A DNA stretch of 64,000 nucleotides from Devosia limi DSM 17137 (GTDB lineage Bacteria; Pseudomonadota; Alphaproteobacteria; Rhizobiales; Devosiaceae): assembly GCF_900128975.1 (NCBI RefSeq), contig NZ_FQVC01000008.1:138972-202971 (forward strand), in the 5' to 3' direction. The notes below the pieces were generated by a model. The model ran no database searches. It saw only the letters and a program-made list of their open reading frames with translations, and was not told the origin of the DNA. Positions 1 through 8,192 of this stretch are shown here, piece after piece (position 1 is the stretch's first letter; each line of letters starts with the position of its first letter). The position numbers and the translations under genes are program-made.

Positions 1-639
1 CTTGGCCACCGATGCGCGCAGCTCGTCGCCCAGCTCCGGCGTGACGGCGCGGCTGGCCATGATCTCTTCGCAACCGATCAGTTCGCCGGTTTCCTCGAAG
101 ATGCAGGTAGCGCCGGCCGATACCAAGGTGTCGAAGGCGCGGCCAACAGCCGGATTGCCGGTGAGGCCGCTGGTGCCATCGGAGCCGCCGCAGACAGTGC
201 CGATGATCAATTCTTCCACGGCCATCGGCACCGTGGGCGCATCACGCAGCGCCGCGAGCTGTTCCTGAACCCAGGCCTGGCCGGCCTTGATGGTCTTGAG
301 CGAGCCGCCGTCATTTTGAATGGTGAGCGTGTGTACGGGCCGGCCGCTCTTTTCGACGATATCGGCGAGCGAGAACTTGTTGAAGCTCTCGCAGCCGAGC
401 GACAGCAGCAGCACCGCCCCGATATTGGGGTGGGTGCAGAGCTTTTCCATCATCTGCTGCGCATAGGCATTCGGGTAGCAGCCCGGAAAGCCGATCAGAT
501 GCACGTCGCCATCGCGGGCCGATGCTACGATTTCGCGGCTGACATGGTGGGCGCATTCGACCAGATAGGCGACGGCCACCACATTGCGGATGCCCTTGCG
601 TCCGTCCGCGCGCGGATATCCGCGCATTGGTGAGCTCAT
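1..639 (-). CDS. UxaA-family dehydratase/lyase, large subunit (3' end outside window)
   Basis: Only the N-terminal 213 residues are visible; the gene continues past the left edge. They read MSSPMRGYPRADGRKGIRN and, near residue 150, CGGSDGTSGLTGNPAVG, the signature of the UxaA/GarD family (altronate and galactarate dehydratases, and the large subunit of (R)-sulfolactate sulfo-lyase). The family eliminates water or sulfite from hydroxy acids using a metal centre. In E. coli UxaA the small SAF domain is fused to the N-terminus; here it is a separate gene, and its TGA overlaps this ATG (ATGA at 636-639), so the two are translationally coupled. It is the last visible gene of the operon starting at 7015. 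The substrate is unknown: altronate-like sugar acids and sulfolactate are both possible. Confidence 0.85.
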   Translation of the reverse strand, partial: MSSPMRGYPRADGRKGIRNVVAVAYLVECAHHVSREIVASARDGDVHLIGFPGCYPNAYAQQMMEKLCTHPNIGAVLLLSLGCESFNKFSLADIVEKSGRPVHTLTIQNDGGSLKTIKAGQAWVQEQLAALRDAPTVPMAVEELIIGTVCGGSDGTSGLTGNPAVGRAFDTLVSAGATCIFEETGELIGCEEIMASRAVTPELGDELRASVAK

Positions 640-944
640 GGCTTGGCCTCCGTGGTGGGTTTGGCGATCACATGGGTGGCCGTGTAGTCGCTCTTGATAT
701 TGTGGATATGCACCGAATCCCCGATGGCGATGGCCTGGGTGGCCGAGCCGATCGGGGCACCGTATTTGAGGATTTTCTCGCCGGTGCGGATCGCCTGCCG
801 GGCGATCTTGTGGCCGCGGTCGAGCCGGGCGGCGAGCGTCACCGGATGATCCCCGACGACAACGGCTTCGCCGGCCGGGATCGGTTCGCGGGCAACCAGA
901 ATATTGTCCTGGGGCGAGAGCAGCAGCAGACGGGGGTCGGTCAT
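636..944 (-). CDS. UxaA-family dehydratase/lyase, small subunit (SAF domain)
   Basis: A 102-residue protein that is all SAF domain (MTDPRLLLLSPQDNILVA, then PIPAGEAV and GHKIARQAI). It corresponds to the N-terminal domain of altronate dehydratase UxaA or to the SuyA subunit of sulfolactate sulfo-lyase. With the large subunit encoded next it should form the complete enzyme. The motifs GHKIA and KYGAPIGSAT, which lie near the active site in this family, are intact. It sits 9 bases after the aldolase-like gene and overlaps the large-subunit start by 4 bases. Family assignment is firm; substrate is not. Confidence 0.85.
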   Translation of the reverse strand: MTDPRLLLLSPQDNILVAREPIPAGEAVVVGDHPVTLAARLDRGHKIARQAIRTGEKILKYGAPIGSATQAIAIGDSVHIHNIKSDYTATHVIAKPTTEAKP

Positions 945-953
945 GCCAGCTCC

Positions 954-1643
954 TTACATCACGCCGAACGTGCGGAAGGCCTCGGTGGCGCTCATGCCGT
1001 TCTTGATGGCCTCTGCGACCTGGTTCTCGGTGCTGACCTTTTCCAGGGCCTTGGTGACGACCTCATCGACGATTGCAGCCGGGATGATCAGCACGCCCTC
1101 GTCATCGCCATAGACCAGGTCGCCCGGATTGATGGTGATGCCGCCGATTTCAATGGTGGTGCGATAGTCGATCACCTTGCCGCGCGGTCCCTGATCCTGG
1201 GCGTAGACGCCGCGGCAGAAGGTGGGGAAACCCAGGGCCTGGATTTCGCCGACGTCACGCACATAGCCATCCAGCACAGCGCCAGCAGCCTTGAGGTGAG
1301 TGGCGCGGGTCGACATCAGCCCGCCCCAGATGGCGTAGTTCAGCGAAGCGCCGGTGGCGATGTAGATTTCGCCTTCCTTGAGATCGTCCAGTGCTTCCAG
1401 CATCAGCCCGAACGGCTTGTGCGCGAGCGGACCGGCCGAAGTATCGAGGCCCATGCTGAATACGTCAGCCTCCAGCACCGGCATGGCGCGCCCGGCAATG
1501 CGGGTGCCTAGCTCCAGAGGGGCGAGACCGGCCGGCAGGAACTGCTTGCGATAGCCCAGTACATCCAGGATGTCGCCCACCACGGCAGTGAACAGATCCT
1601 GCTTGAGAATACGGATGGTCTCCGCCTCGGTACGAATAGTCAT
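954..1643 (-). CDS. RraA-type 4-hydroxy-2-oxoacid aldolase
   Basis: A 229-residue member of the RraA/HMG-CHA aldolase family (class II, metal-dependent pyruvate aldolases; the RNase E inhibitor RraA is a related fold). The aldolase signature is complete: Gly108, 20 residues, then Arg129-Asp130 and Glu133 (G-X20-R-D-X2-E). This argues for catalysis rather than an RraA-like regulatory role. A longer open frame runs upstream to 1739, but the start at 1643 (MTIRTEAETI) fits family N-termini and avoids overlap with the transporter gene. In this operon it probably cleaves the 2-oxo-3-deoxy or hydroxy-oxo acid made by the dehydratase or dehydrogenases, releasing pyruvate. That role is inferred from context. 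Confidence 0.82.
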   Translation of the reverse strand: MTIRTEAETIRILKQDLFTAVVGDILDVLGYRKQFLPAGLAPLELGTRIAGRAMPVLEADVFSMGLDTSAGPLAHKPFGLMLEALDDLKEGEIYIATGASLNYAIWGGLMSTRATHLKAAGAVLDGYVRDVGEIQALGFPTFCRGVYAQDQGPRGKVIDYRTTIEIGGITINPGDLVYGDDEGVLIIPAAIVDEVVTKALEKVSTENQVAEAIKNGMSATEAFRTFGVM

Positions 1644-1662
1644 GGTCAAATTTCCGTCGGTA

Positions 1663-2943
1663 CTAGCTGCCGCTCGACAGCAGCAGGGAGATTTCGGGGA
1701 CATAGGTGATGAGCAAGAGGCCGATGACCAGCGCTGCATAAAGGCCCAGCGACTGGCGGGTGAATTCGGCGACGTTGACCTTGGTGATGTTGCAGACCAC
1801 CAGCATCACAGTGCCGATCGGCGGTGTGAGAGTGCCAACCGAGAGGTTGACGATGAGAATAATGCCGAAATGGACGGGGTCGATCCCCATGGCCAGAACG
1901 GTCGGCATCAGCAAGGGCACCAGCACGATCATCAGCGCCGTGCCTTCCAGGAGGCACCCGAGCCCCAGAAACAGGACATTGAGCAGCAGCAGGAACAGGT
2001 ACTTGTTGTCGCTGATGGCGACGATGCTGGCGGCGAGGGACTGGCCAACCTGCTCGAGCGAGAACACCCAGGCCAGGGCCGAGCTGGCCATGATGATCAA
2101 CATGACCGACGCCGTCGACTTGGCGGTTTCGACCAGCGCATTGCCCACATGGGACAGCCGCATTTCGCGATAGACGATGAAGCCGATGAAGATCACGAAG
2201 GCCACGGCAAAGGCACCGGCCTCGGTGGGGGTGAAGATATTGGCGCGGATGCCGCCGATAACAGCGAACACCAGCAATACCGCCGGCCAGGCCGAGAACA
2301 GGGTGGCGCCGACTTCAGCGCTTTTGGGCCAGCTGGTGCGGGTCGGCTTGTAGCCACGGCGCACCGAAATCCAGTAGGTGGCGATCAGCAGCAGCACGGC
2401 CAGCATCAGGCCGGGCAGAATGCCGGCCATGAACATGCGGCCCACCGAGACGTTGGCGAGCAGGGCATAGATGATCAGCGCGATGCCGGGCGGGATGATC
2501 GGGGTGATCAGCGAACCAAAGGCGGTGACCGCCGCTGCGAAGCCGCGATCATAACCCTGCTTTTCCATTTCCGGCACCATCATGCGCGCGGTCATGGCAG
2601 CATCGGCAAGGTTGGAGGCGCTGAGGCCGCCCATCAGGGTCGAGAGCATTACGTTTGCCATGGCCATGCCGCCGCGGAAGCGGCCGACCAGCAGGTCTGC
2701 AACGCTGAGCATGCGGCGCGCAATGCCGGTATGGCCCATCAGGGTGCCGAGCAGGATGAAGAACGGGATCGCCAGCAGCGAGACGTTCTGCGTCGGGCTG
2801 ATCAGGCGCTGAATGGCGATGGTGATGGGGACCTGATTGAAGAACAGGAAATAGACCAGCACGGCCACAAGAATGGCAATGTAGAGGCGCATATTGAGGG
2901 CAATAAGCGCCAGCATGACGAGAATTACGGTGGTCAGGGTCAT
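1663..2943 (-). CDS. TRAP transporter large permease (DctM family)
   Basis: A 426-residue, very hydrophobic protein with about 12 predicted membrane segments. It has typical DctM motifs: IPFFILLGTLMGHTGIARRM near the N-terminus, GGLSASNLADAAM, and FGSLITPIIPPGIALIIYA. It is the sodium-coupled transport channel of a tripartite ATP-independent periplasmic system, working with the DctQ- and DctP-type genes just upstream. The ATG at 2943 overlaps the TGA of the small permease by 4 bases, so I chose it over the longer open frame to 3114. The imported solute is probably the organic acid or sugar acid degraded by the rest of the operon. Confidence 0.92.
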   Translation of the reverse strand: MTLTTVILVMLALIALNMRLYIAILVAVLVYFLFFNQVPITIAIQRLISPTQNVSLLAIPFFILLGTLMGHTGIARRMLSVADLLVGRFRGGMAMANVMLSTLMGGLSASNLADAAMTARMMVPEMEKQGYDRGFAAAVTAFGSLITPIIPPGIALIIYALLANVSVGRMFMAGILPGLMLAVLLLIATYWISVRRGYKPTRTSWPKSAEVGATLFSAWPAVLLVFAVIGGIRANIFTPTEAGAFAVAFVIFIGFIVYREMRLSHVGNALVETAKSTASVMLIIMASSALAWVFSLEQVGQSLAASIVAISDNKYLFLLLLNVLFLGLGCLLEGTALMIVLVPLLMPTVLAMGIDPVHFGIILIVNLSVGTLTPPIGTVMLVVCNITKVNVAEFTRQSLGLYAALVIGLLLITYVPEISLLLSSGS

Positions 2944-3410
2944 TCTGCGTCGTCCTTGGCGAGGGCGCGGAAGCCCTTGATGGCGTCGATCAGCATGTAG
3001 AAGGCGATGCCGACGGCCCCTACGGGAATGGCGATATCGATCCAGAGCCAGGAAATGCGCAGGATGGAGGTGACCTTGAACTGCACCGACAGCGCCAGTT
3101 GCAGACCGATCCATCCGACATAGAGAATGACAGCGACCGAGACGAGGCCGACAACGGCGTTGACGAGAAGGCGTGCCCGCCGGGGCAGGGCATCGGTCAC
3201 AAGCGAGATGGAAAGATGCTGGCCGTCGCGTTCGGCGGCGATGGCGCCAATCATCACGATCCAGATCAACAGCATGCCGCTGACTTCTTCAGACCAGTGA
3301 ACGGGCTGTCCGACCGCGTAGCGCATGATCACCGCGTAGTTGGCGATGCCAACCAGCACCAGCAGCGGAATGGCCGCCAGCCAGTTGATCGGCTTTTCTA
3401 GGAACTTCAT
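2940..3410 (-). CDS. TRAP transporter small permease (DctQ family)
   Basis: A 156-residue integral membrane protein with four hydrophobic segments, as expected for DctQ-type TRAP subunits. It has the conserved VHWSEEVSGMLLIWIVMIGA stretch and AAERDGQHLSISLVTDALP. It forms the membrane complex with the large permease, whose start codon it overlaps. The solute-binding protein gene lies 82 bases upstream on the same strand. Confidence 0.9.
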   Translation of the reverse strand: MKFLEKPINWLAAIPLLVLVGIANYAVIMRYAVGQPVHWSEEVSGMLLIWIVMIGAIAAERDGQHLSISLVTDALPRRARLLVNAVVGLVSVAVILYVGWIGLQLALSVQFKVTSILRISWLWIDIAIPVGAVGIAFYMLIDAIKGFRALAKDDAE

Positions 3411-3492
3411 TGTCGTCTCCGGAACAGCAACCGACCCGACTGGGGCGCGCAGCTTGGGGGATGCGGCGGGCAGGGCGCCCGCCGCGCACGAA

Positions 3493-4467
3493 TTACTGGA
3501 TTTCGGCCTGGATCAGGTCGTAAAGGCCAGGGGTCCATTCCGGGAACTCGGAGTAGACCTTCATGCTCAGTTCCTTGAAGGGTGCGGTGTCGACTTCGAT
3601 GACTTCGACCCCGGCAGCCTTCATTTCGTCGACCATCTTGGCGTCCAGATCGGTGATGAGCTTCTGGCTGTAAAGGCCGGCTTCGTAAGCCGTTTCCTGG
3701 ATCAGTGCTGCATCTTCAGGCGCCAGCGTCGAGAAATAGGCCTCGCCGCCGATGAACATCGCCGTATTGGTCAGGTAGTTGATCATCGAGAGGTACTTGG
3801 CCTCTTCGTGGAACTTCTGGCCGTAAAGCACGGCAATCGGGTTTTCCACGCCGTCGATCACGCCCTGCGCCAGGGCGCCAAAGGTTTCGCCCAGCGGCAT
3901 TGGGGTCGCGGTTGCGCCCATCGCCTCAAGAATCTTGATCTGCATGATGTTATTGGGAACGCGGATCTTCATGCCCTGCAGGTCGGCAGGGGTGCGAACC
4001 GGCTTGGTGGTGATCAGTTGGCGCACGCCATAGAGCAGGTTCGGCATCACGATCCGCACGCCCTTGGCGCGCAGGGCTTCGTCCTTGGCCTTGAACCACT
4101 CGCCGTCATAGATGGCGAACAGCTTTGCCGGATCATCGGTCAGATAGGGCCCGAACAGCACGCCCAGGTCGGGCTCGTAATCGGCGAGGAAGCCGACATC
4201 GCTGATCTGCACCACGTTGAGACCGGCAATGGCCTGCTCGGTCACGTCGGCCTTGGAGCCCATCTGCGAGCTGGGATAGAGCTCCAGCGCGATGCGGCCG
4301 CCGCTCTTTTCGGCAACCAGGTCTTTCCAGTAATTGGCGACGATATCGACCGGCTCGCCTGGATTGTTTTCATAGGCCACGCGCAGCTTGACGTCCTGAG
4401 CAGCAGCACCGGTGATGCCCAGGGCAAGGACGCAGACAGCGACGCTGCCGGCAAGTTTCTTCAACAT
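3493..4467 (-). CDS. TRAP transporter substrate-binding protein (DctP family)
   Basis: A 324-residue periplasmic binding protein. It starts with a Sec signal peptide (MLKKLAGSVAVCVLALGITG, cleavage probably after AAA-Q). The DctP fold is recognisable from the conserved segment containing KIRVPNNIMQIKILEAMGA followed by PMPLGETFGALAQGVIDGVE. The Arg in KIRVP is the residue that binds the substrate carboxylate in most TRAP binding proteins, so the ligand is probably a carboxylate. It lies between the SDR gene (44-base gap) and the two permease genes. Sequence alone does not say which sugar acid or organic acid it binds. Confidence 0.92.
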   Translation of the reverse strand: MLKKLAGSVAVCVLALGITGAAAQDVKLRVAYENNPGEPVDIVANYWKDLVAEKSGGRIALELYPSSQMGSKADVTEQAIAGLNVVQISDVGFLADYEPDLGVLFGPYLTDDPAKLFAIYDGEWFKAKDEALRAKGVRIVMPNLLYGVRQLITTKPVRTPADLQGMKIRVPNNIMQIKILEAMGATATPMPLGETFGALAQGVIDGVENPIAVLYGQKFHEEAKYLSMINYLTNTAMFIGGEAYFSTLAPEDAALIQETAYEAGLYSQKLITDLDAKMVDEMKAAGVEVIEVDTAPFKELSMKVYSEFPEWTPGLYDLIQAEIQ

Positions 4468-4511
4468 GTATTCGTTCCTCCAGCTAGATTTTTCGGCAGA
4501 ATGCCGCGGGC

Positions 4512-5285
4512 TTAAAACCCGATGACTCCCCCACCGTCGACGACGAGGGTTTGTCCAGTCACATAGGCAGCAGCGGGGGATGCGAGATAAACGCAGGCCC
4601 AGCCTATGTCGTCCGGCTGCCCCAAAGTGTTGGTTTGGATGCGGCCAAGGATTTTTGCCTTGCGCGCCGGATCGGCGGCAGTGGCGGCGCGGAACAGATC
4701 GGTGTCGATCCAGCCCGGCGCGACGGCATTGACGCGGATGCCTCGTCCGGCGAATTCCGCCGACAGGCCACGCACAATGCCGGTAATGGCGGTTTTTGAG
4801 GCGGTGTAGCCCAGCACCATCGGCTGCCCGATAAACGAGGTCATCGAGGCGGTGAAGATCACCGAACCGGTGCCGCGTTCGAGCTGCGGACCGAGCAGGG
4901 CGCGGGTCAGTTCCAGCGCGCCGCGCACATGCACGTCGAACACCTGATCGAAATCAGCCATGGTCGACTGCTCGAACGGCTTCTTGACGGTGTTGCCGGC
5001 ATTATTGACCAGAATATCGATTGGTCCCTGCCGTTCGAGAATTCCGGCGGCCGTTGCCGCAACGCTGTCCACATCGGCAAGGTCGATCGTTTCAGCCACG
5101 GCCATGTCGCCGATATCGGCCACGGCGGCGTCCAGTACGTCGCGCCGGCGACCGGCAAGGATGACGCGCGCCCCGGCGCTGGCCATGCAGCGGGCAATGG
5201 CGAGGCCGAGGCCCGAACCGCCACCGGTGACAAGCGCTGTCTTTCCCGCCAGACCAAAGGCCTGGCTCCAATTCGGCAGTGTCAT
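4512..5285 (-). CDS. SDR-family oxidoreductase
   Basis: A 257-residue classical short-chain dehydrogenase. The nucleotide-binding motif TGGGSGLGLAIA is near residue 20, NNAGNT marks the central strand, and the catalytic Ser/Tyr/Lys are in FTASMTSF and YTASK. The C-terminal VVDGGGVIGF is typical of gluconate 5-dehydrogenase, KduD and other sugar-acid or polyol SDRs. It acts in the cytoplasm, oxidising or reducing a hydroxyl group with NAD(P)H. It sits 9 bases after the zinc dehydrogenase gene and 44 bases before the binding-protein gene, so it is part of the same pathway. Exact substrate unknown. Confidence 0.88.
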   Translation of the reverse strand: MTLPNWSQAFGLAGKTALVTGGGSGLGLAIARCMASAGARVILAGRRRDVLDAAVADIGDMAVAETIDLADVDSVAATAAGILERQGPIDILVNNAGNTVKKPFEQSTMADFDQVFDVHVRGALELTRALLGPQLERGTGSVIFTASMTSFIGQPMVLGYTASKTAITGIVRGLSAEFAGRGIRVNAVAPGWIDTDLFRAATAADPARKAKILGRIQTNTLGQPDDIGWACVYLASPAAAYVTGQTLVVDGGGVIGF

Positions 5286-5294
5286 GGGGCGGTC

Positions 5295-6308
5295 CTAGAC
5301 TTCGATCATGATCTTGAGCGCGTCGGGATGGCTGGCCCAATGGGGCAGCGCCTGATCGGCCTGGGCGAAGGGGAAGGTGCGCGTTACCAGCCCATCAGCG
5401 GCGTCGCCCAGCGTTTCGAGATAGGCGATCACAGCCTCGAAATCGGCCATGGTCGCATTGCGCGAGCCCATGATGTCGAGTTCCTTGAGATTGAAGAACC
5501 GCGTCTCATAGGTGACCGGGGCCTTGGAATAGCCAACATAGACCACCCGCCCGGCAAAGCCCGCCAGATCGATGGCCTGGGTGAACGTCACCGGCAGGCC
5601 GACGGCTTCCACCACCACGTCGGCACCGTCGCCATTGGTCAGCGCCTCGATGCGCTCAGCCACGTTCTCGCTGGAAGCATCAACGGCATGGGCCGCGCCA
5701 AAACGGGTGGCGTAGGCGGCCTTGTCGGCGTTGACGTCAATGGCAATCACCCGGGCGCCGCGGGCTGCAGCGGCGACGATAGCGCCCATCCCGATCATGC
5801 CACAGCCGATCACAACGACAGTGTCGCCTGCACCTACCGTCCCGCGGGCAACGGCATGAAAACCCACCGAGAGCGGTTCGACTAGCGCCAGATGGCGCGC
5901 CGCCAGAGTGTCGTTGGTGATGAGCTTGCCATAGGGCAGCACGATCGACTCGGCGAGCCCACCATCCTGCTGCACGCCCAGCGTCTTGTTGTAGCGGCAG
6001 GCATTGGTGCGGCCCTTGCGGCAGGACGAACACGTGCCGCAACTGGTGTAAGGCAGCACGACGACGCGCTGGCCAATGGCGTAACCAGCCGGAACTTCAG
6101 GCCCCAGGGCGGCGATCTCTCCGCCAATTTCATGGCCGGGAATGCGCGGCAGGGTGACGAGCGGGTTCAACCCCCGAAAGGTGTTCAGATCGCTGCCGCA
6201 GAGGCCGACATGGCGCACGCGCACCAGCACCTCGCCCGGTCCGGGCGTGCGTTCGGCAACGTCGTGCAGGGCGGAGCGCCCTTCGGCTTCGATCATCAAC
6301 GCTTTCAT
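5295..6308 (-). CDS. Zinc-binding medium-chain alcohol/polyol dehydrogenase
   Basis: A 337-residue MDR-family protein. The catalytic zinc site is marked by CGSDLN and PGHEIGGEI. The structural zinc lobe has all four cysteines (CGTCSSCRKGRTNAC, about residues 90-105). The Rossmann motif VIGCGMIGMGAIV is near residue 165. Closest functional groups are L-idonate 5-dehydrogenase, galactitol-1-phosphate dehydrogenase and L-threonine dehydrogenase-like enzymes, all oxidising secondary alcohols of sugars or sugar acids. Its ATG overlaps the TGA of the regulator by 4 bases (6305-6308). It is the first enzyme of the operon. Confidence 0.88.
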   Translation of the reverse strand: MKALMIEAEGRSALHDVAERTPGPGEVLVRVRHVGLCGSDLNTFRGLNPLVTLPRIPGHEIGGEIAALGPEVPAGYAIGQRVVVLPYTSCGTCSSCRKGRTNACRYNKTLGVQQDGGLAESIVLPYGKLITNDTLAARHLALVEPLSVGFHAVARGTVGAGDTVVVIGCGMIGMGAIVAAAARGARVIAIDVNADKAAYATRFGAAHAVDASSENVAERIEALTNGDGADVVVEAVGLPVTFTQAIDLAGFAGRVVYVGYSKAPVTYETRFFNLKELDIMGSRNATMADFEAVIAYLETLGDAADGLVTRTFPFAQADQALPHWASHPDALKIMIEV

Positions 6309-7015
6309 GGGGCAGGCTCCGTAGTGACAGGCAAGGCCATGTCGCGGGTCATAGTTTCCTCCAGCACCCCTTCGCTATAGCGATAGTGATCGGTGCAGGC
6401 GGCGAGCAGTTCGGGATAGGAACGACGCCGCAGGGCGTCGACGATGGAGAGGTGGTTGTCGGCCGACGCAATGTCGTGGCGCGGCACGTGCTTGCCGATC
6501 TCCATGTAGAAAACGATGCTCTGGGCGAGGACGCGGTAGAGCTTGCGGATCACCGCATTGCCCGAGGCTTCGACCATCATATTGTGGAAGGCATAGTCGG
6601 CCTCGGCTGCCTGCCGGGCCGTCAACGCCCGCTCCATGCGCCGCACCAGATCCTCCAGCTTGTCGATATCGGCGTCGGAAATATTGGTGACGACGGACGG
6701 CAGGATCCCGAGCTCGATGATGCGGCGGAACTCCAGCAGGTCCTTGCAGGTGTTCAGGCTGCGGTCGAAATACTGCGCGAAAACGTTGAACGCCACCGCG
6801 ATGTCTGGGGTGCAGACCCGCGGCCCCCGCTGGGTCTTTTCCACATAGCCATAGGCCTCCAGCACGATCAGGGCTTCGCGCACGGTATTGCGCCCAACCC
6901 CGAAACGTTCGGCGAAAAGCCGCTCGTTGGGCAGGTAGTCGCCTGGCTGATATTGCGTCTGGATTTCGGTTTTAAGCGCCTCCAGCACGCTTTGAACCGC
7001 CGATACGCGAACCAT
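6305..7015 (-). CDS. FadR/GntR-family transcriptional regulator
   Basis: A 236-residue regulator. The N-terminal winged helix-turn-helix reads YLPNERLFAERFGVGRNTVR (about residues 27-46), followed by a helical FCD ligand-binding domain. In this subfamily the ligand is usually a sugar acid or other organic acid bound through a metal-liganding Asp and His residues. A GGAG Shine-Dalgarno lies just upstream of the ATG at 7015. It leads the operon that ends at the left edge of the window and probably represses it until the substrate or an intermediate is present. TGGT-rich sequence at 7027-7054 is the likely operator. Confidence 0.88.
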   Translation of the reverse strand: MVRVSAVQSVLEALKTEIQTQYQPGDYLPNERLFAERFGVGRNTVREALIVLEAYGYVEKTQRGPRVCTPDIAVAFNVFAQYFDRSLNTCKDLLEFRRIIELGILPSVVTNISDADIDKLEDLVRRMERALTARQAAEADYAFHNMMVEASGNAVIRKLYRVLAQSIVFYMEIGKHVPRHDIASADNHLSIVDALRRRSYPELLAACTDHYRYSEGVLEETMTRDMALPVTTEPAP

Positions 7016-7026
7016 TCCTCACTCCA

Positions 7027-7054
7027 TGGTCCAACAATGGTACCAATGTGTGGT
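7027..7054. promoter_or_regulatory. Candidate FadR-type operator upstream of the catabolic operon
   Basis: Three TGGT elements occur at 7027-7030, 7038-7041 and 7051-7054. The central one is part of the 8-bp palindrome TGGTACCA (7038-7045). GntR/FadR-family regulators commonly bind palindromes of the TGGT-N-ACCA type, and this lies 12-40 bases upstream of the regulator gene start, where autorepression would act. The match is visual only. Confidence 0.45.
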
Positions 7055-7217
7055 ATGGAAGATGCAAAGCGGTGTCAATGCCCGCTTTGGGCCTGCTCGA
7101 CACATTATCCACGGGGGAATCTGGGGCCGTGCCCTCGCCGAAAAGCCGGCTGAATGCATCTGGACGCCGGAGAAATCTCTGGCCGTCGATCATGAGCGCG
7201 ACCGTTTCAACGGACAT

Positions 7218-7246
7218 AAAAAAGGCCTCAGCGAGAGGCTGAGGCC
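7218..7246 (-). terminator. Rho-independent terminator after the alpha/beta hydrolase gene
   Basis: A perfect 9-bp stem (GGCCTCAGC / GCTGAGGCC) with a 5-base loop is followed, on the minus strand, by six T residues (the A-run at 7218-7223). It lies 40 bases after the stop of the hydrolase gene and insulates the operon beginning at 7015. Confidence 0.85.
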
Positions 7247-7285
7247 GTCATTCATGCGGTCTGTGGCGCGCTATTCGTGCGCGTC

Positions 7286-8122
7286 TCAGAGCGAGCTTTT
7301 GAACCAATCGACCGTTAACTGGGAGAGCCTGTCGAAGGCGGCCATGTCGCCGGAGAAGATGTTGAACGTGTGATCGGCCCCGGCAATGATCTCCTTCTGC
7401 TTGTTCGCCGAGCCAACGGCAGCAAGAATGGTGTCGGTCACAGCGGGCGCGACGACATCATCATTGGCGCCGGCAATCGCCAACACCGCGCCACTGTAAC
7501 CCGCGAGGTCCTTGGCGAGATCGAGGGCGCGCACTTCATCATACCAGGCCAGCGAACGGTTCAGGGCCGGGCGCCAGTCAAACTCGACGACGGCAAAACC
7601 ATTCTTCTGCGCCTCGGCATATTCCTCTGGGCTGAAACCGGTCATATCGACCACACCGGCCCAGGTCACGAGGCTGCGCACATCCGGCGTGTGGCTCGCG
7701 GTCAGCATCGCGACCAGACCACCCTGGCTCCACCCCAACAGACCCAGTCGGGCATCATCAATTTGCTCAAGCCCACGCATATGGGCGATGACGTCGAGCC
7801 CATCCTGCATGCCGCTGCTCGGCGTATATTCAAGATATTCAGCGGGGCTGTCGCCATTTCCGGCGAAGTCGAAGCGGGCGCTGGCGATCCCTGCCGCCGC
7901 CAGTTTGGGCGCCAGCAGGTCATAACCCCCACCGGCCTCGTGGCGGTCAGATCCAGTGCCATGGAACATCACGACAAATGGAAACGGTCCATCGCCTTCC
8001 GGTAGCGTGATCGTCGCCGGAATCTGGCGGTCCGTTCCCGCGATCATTACTGTCTCATCGGCGGCCTGCGCCAGTGTCGGCAGCGCAAGTAGGGCGATCG
8101 ATAGTGCCGTGAACATCTTCAT
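7286..8122 (-). CDS. Exported alpha/beta hydrolase (esterase/dienelactone-hydrolase-like)
   Basis: A 278-residue protein with a clear Sec signal peptide (MKMFTALSIALLALPTLAQA, cleaved before ADE). It has an alpha/beta-hydrolase fold: oxyanion region VVMFHGTGSD, nucleophile elbow GWSQGG, a late acid in IAGANDDVV and the catalytic His in GADHTF. It probably hydrolyses ester or acyl bonds in the periplasm; the substrate cannot be told. It is monocistronic: a strong terminator follows, and the Lrp gene upstream is 70 bases away on the same strand. Confidence 0.82.
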   Translation of the reverse strand: MKMFTALSIALLALPTLAQAADETVMIAGTDRQIPATITLPEGDGPFPFVVMFHGTGSDRHEAGGGYDLLAPKLAAAGIASARFDFAGNGDSPAEYLEYTPSSGMQDGLDVIAHMRGLEQIDDARLGLLGWSQGGLVAMLTASHTPDVRSLVTWAGVVDMTGFSPEEYAEAQKNGFAVVEFDWRPALNRSLAWYDEVRALDLAKDLAGYSGAVLAIAGANDDVVAPAVTDTILAAVGSANKQKEIIAGADHTFNIFSGDMAAFDRLSQLTVDWFKSSL

Positions 8123-8192
8123 TGCAGCCTGTCCCTCAAACAGTTGGATTGCATCGTAAATCTACCTGCTAATCGCCGTCATACAAGCGTGG

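Noticed and set aside
1570-3000. 476-codon His/Gln/Asp-rich frame opposite the TRAP permease
   Set aside because: The composition is the antisense image of a hydrophobic membrane protein, not a real His-rich protein.
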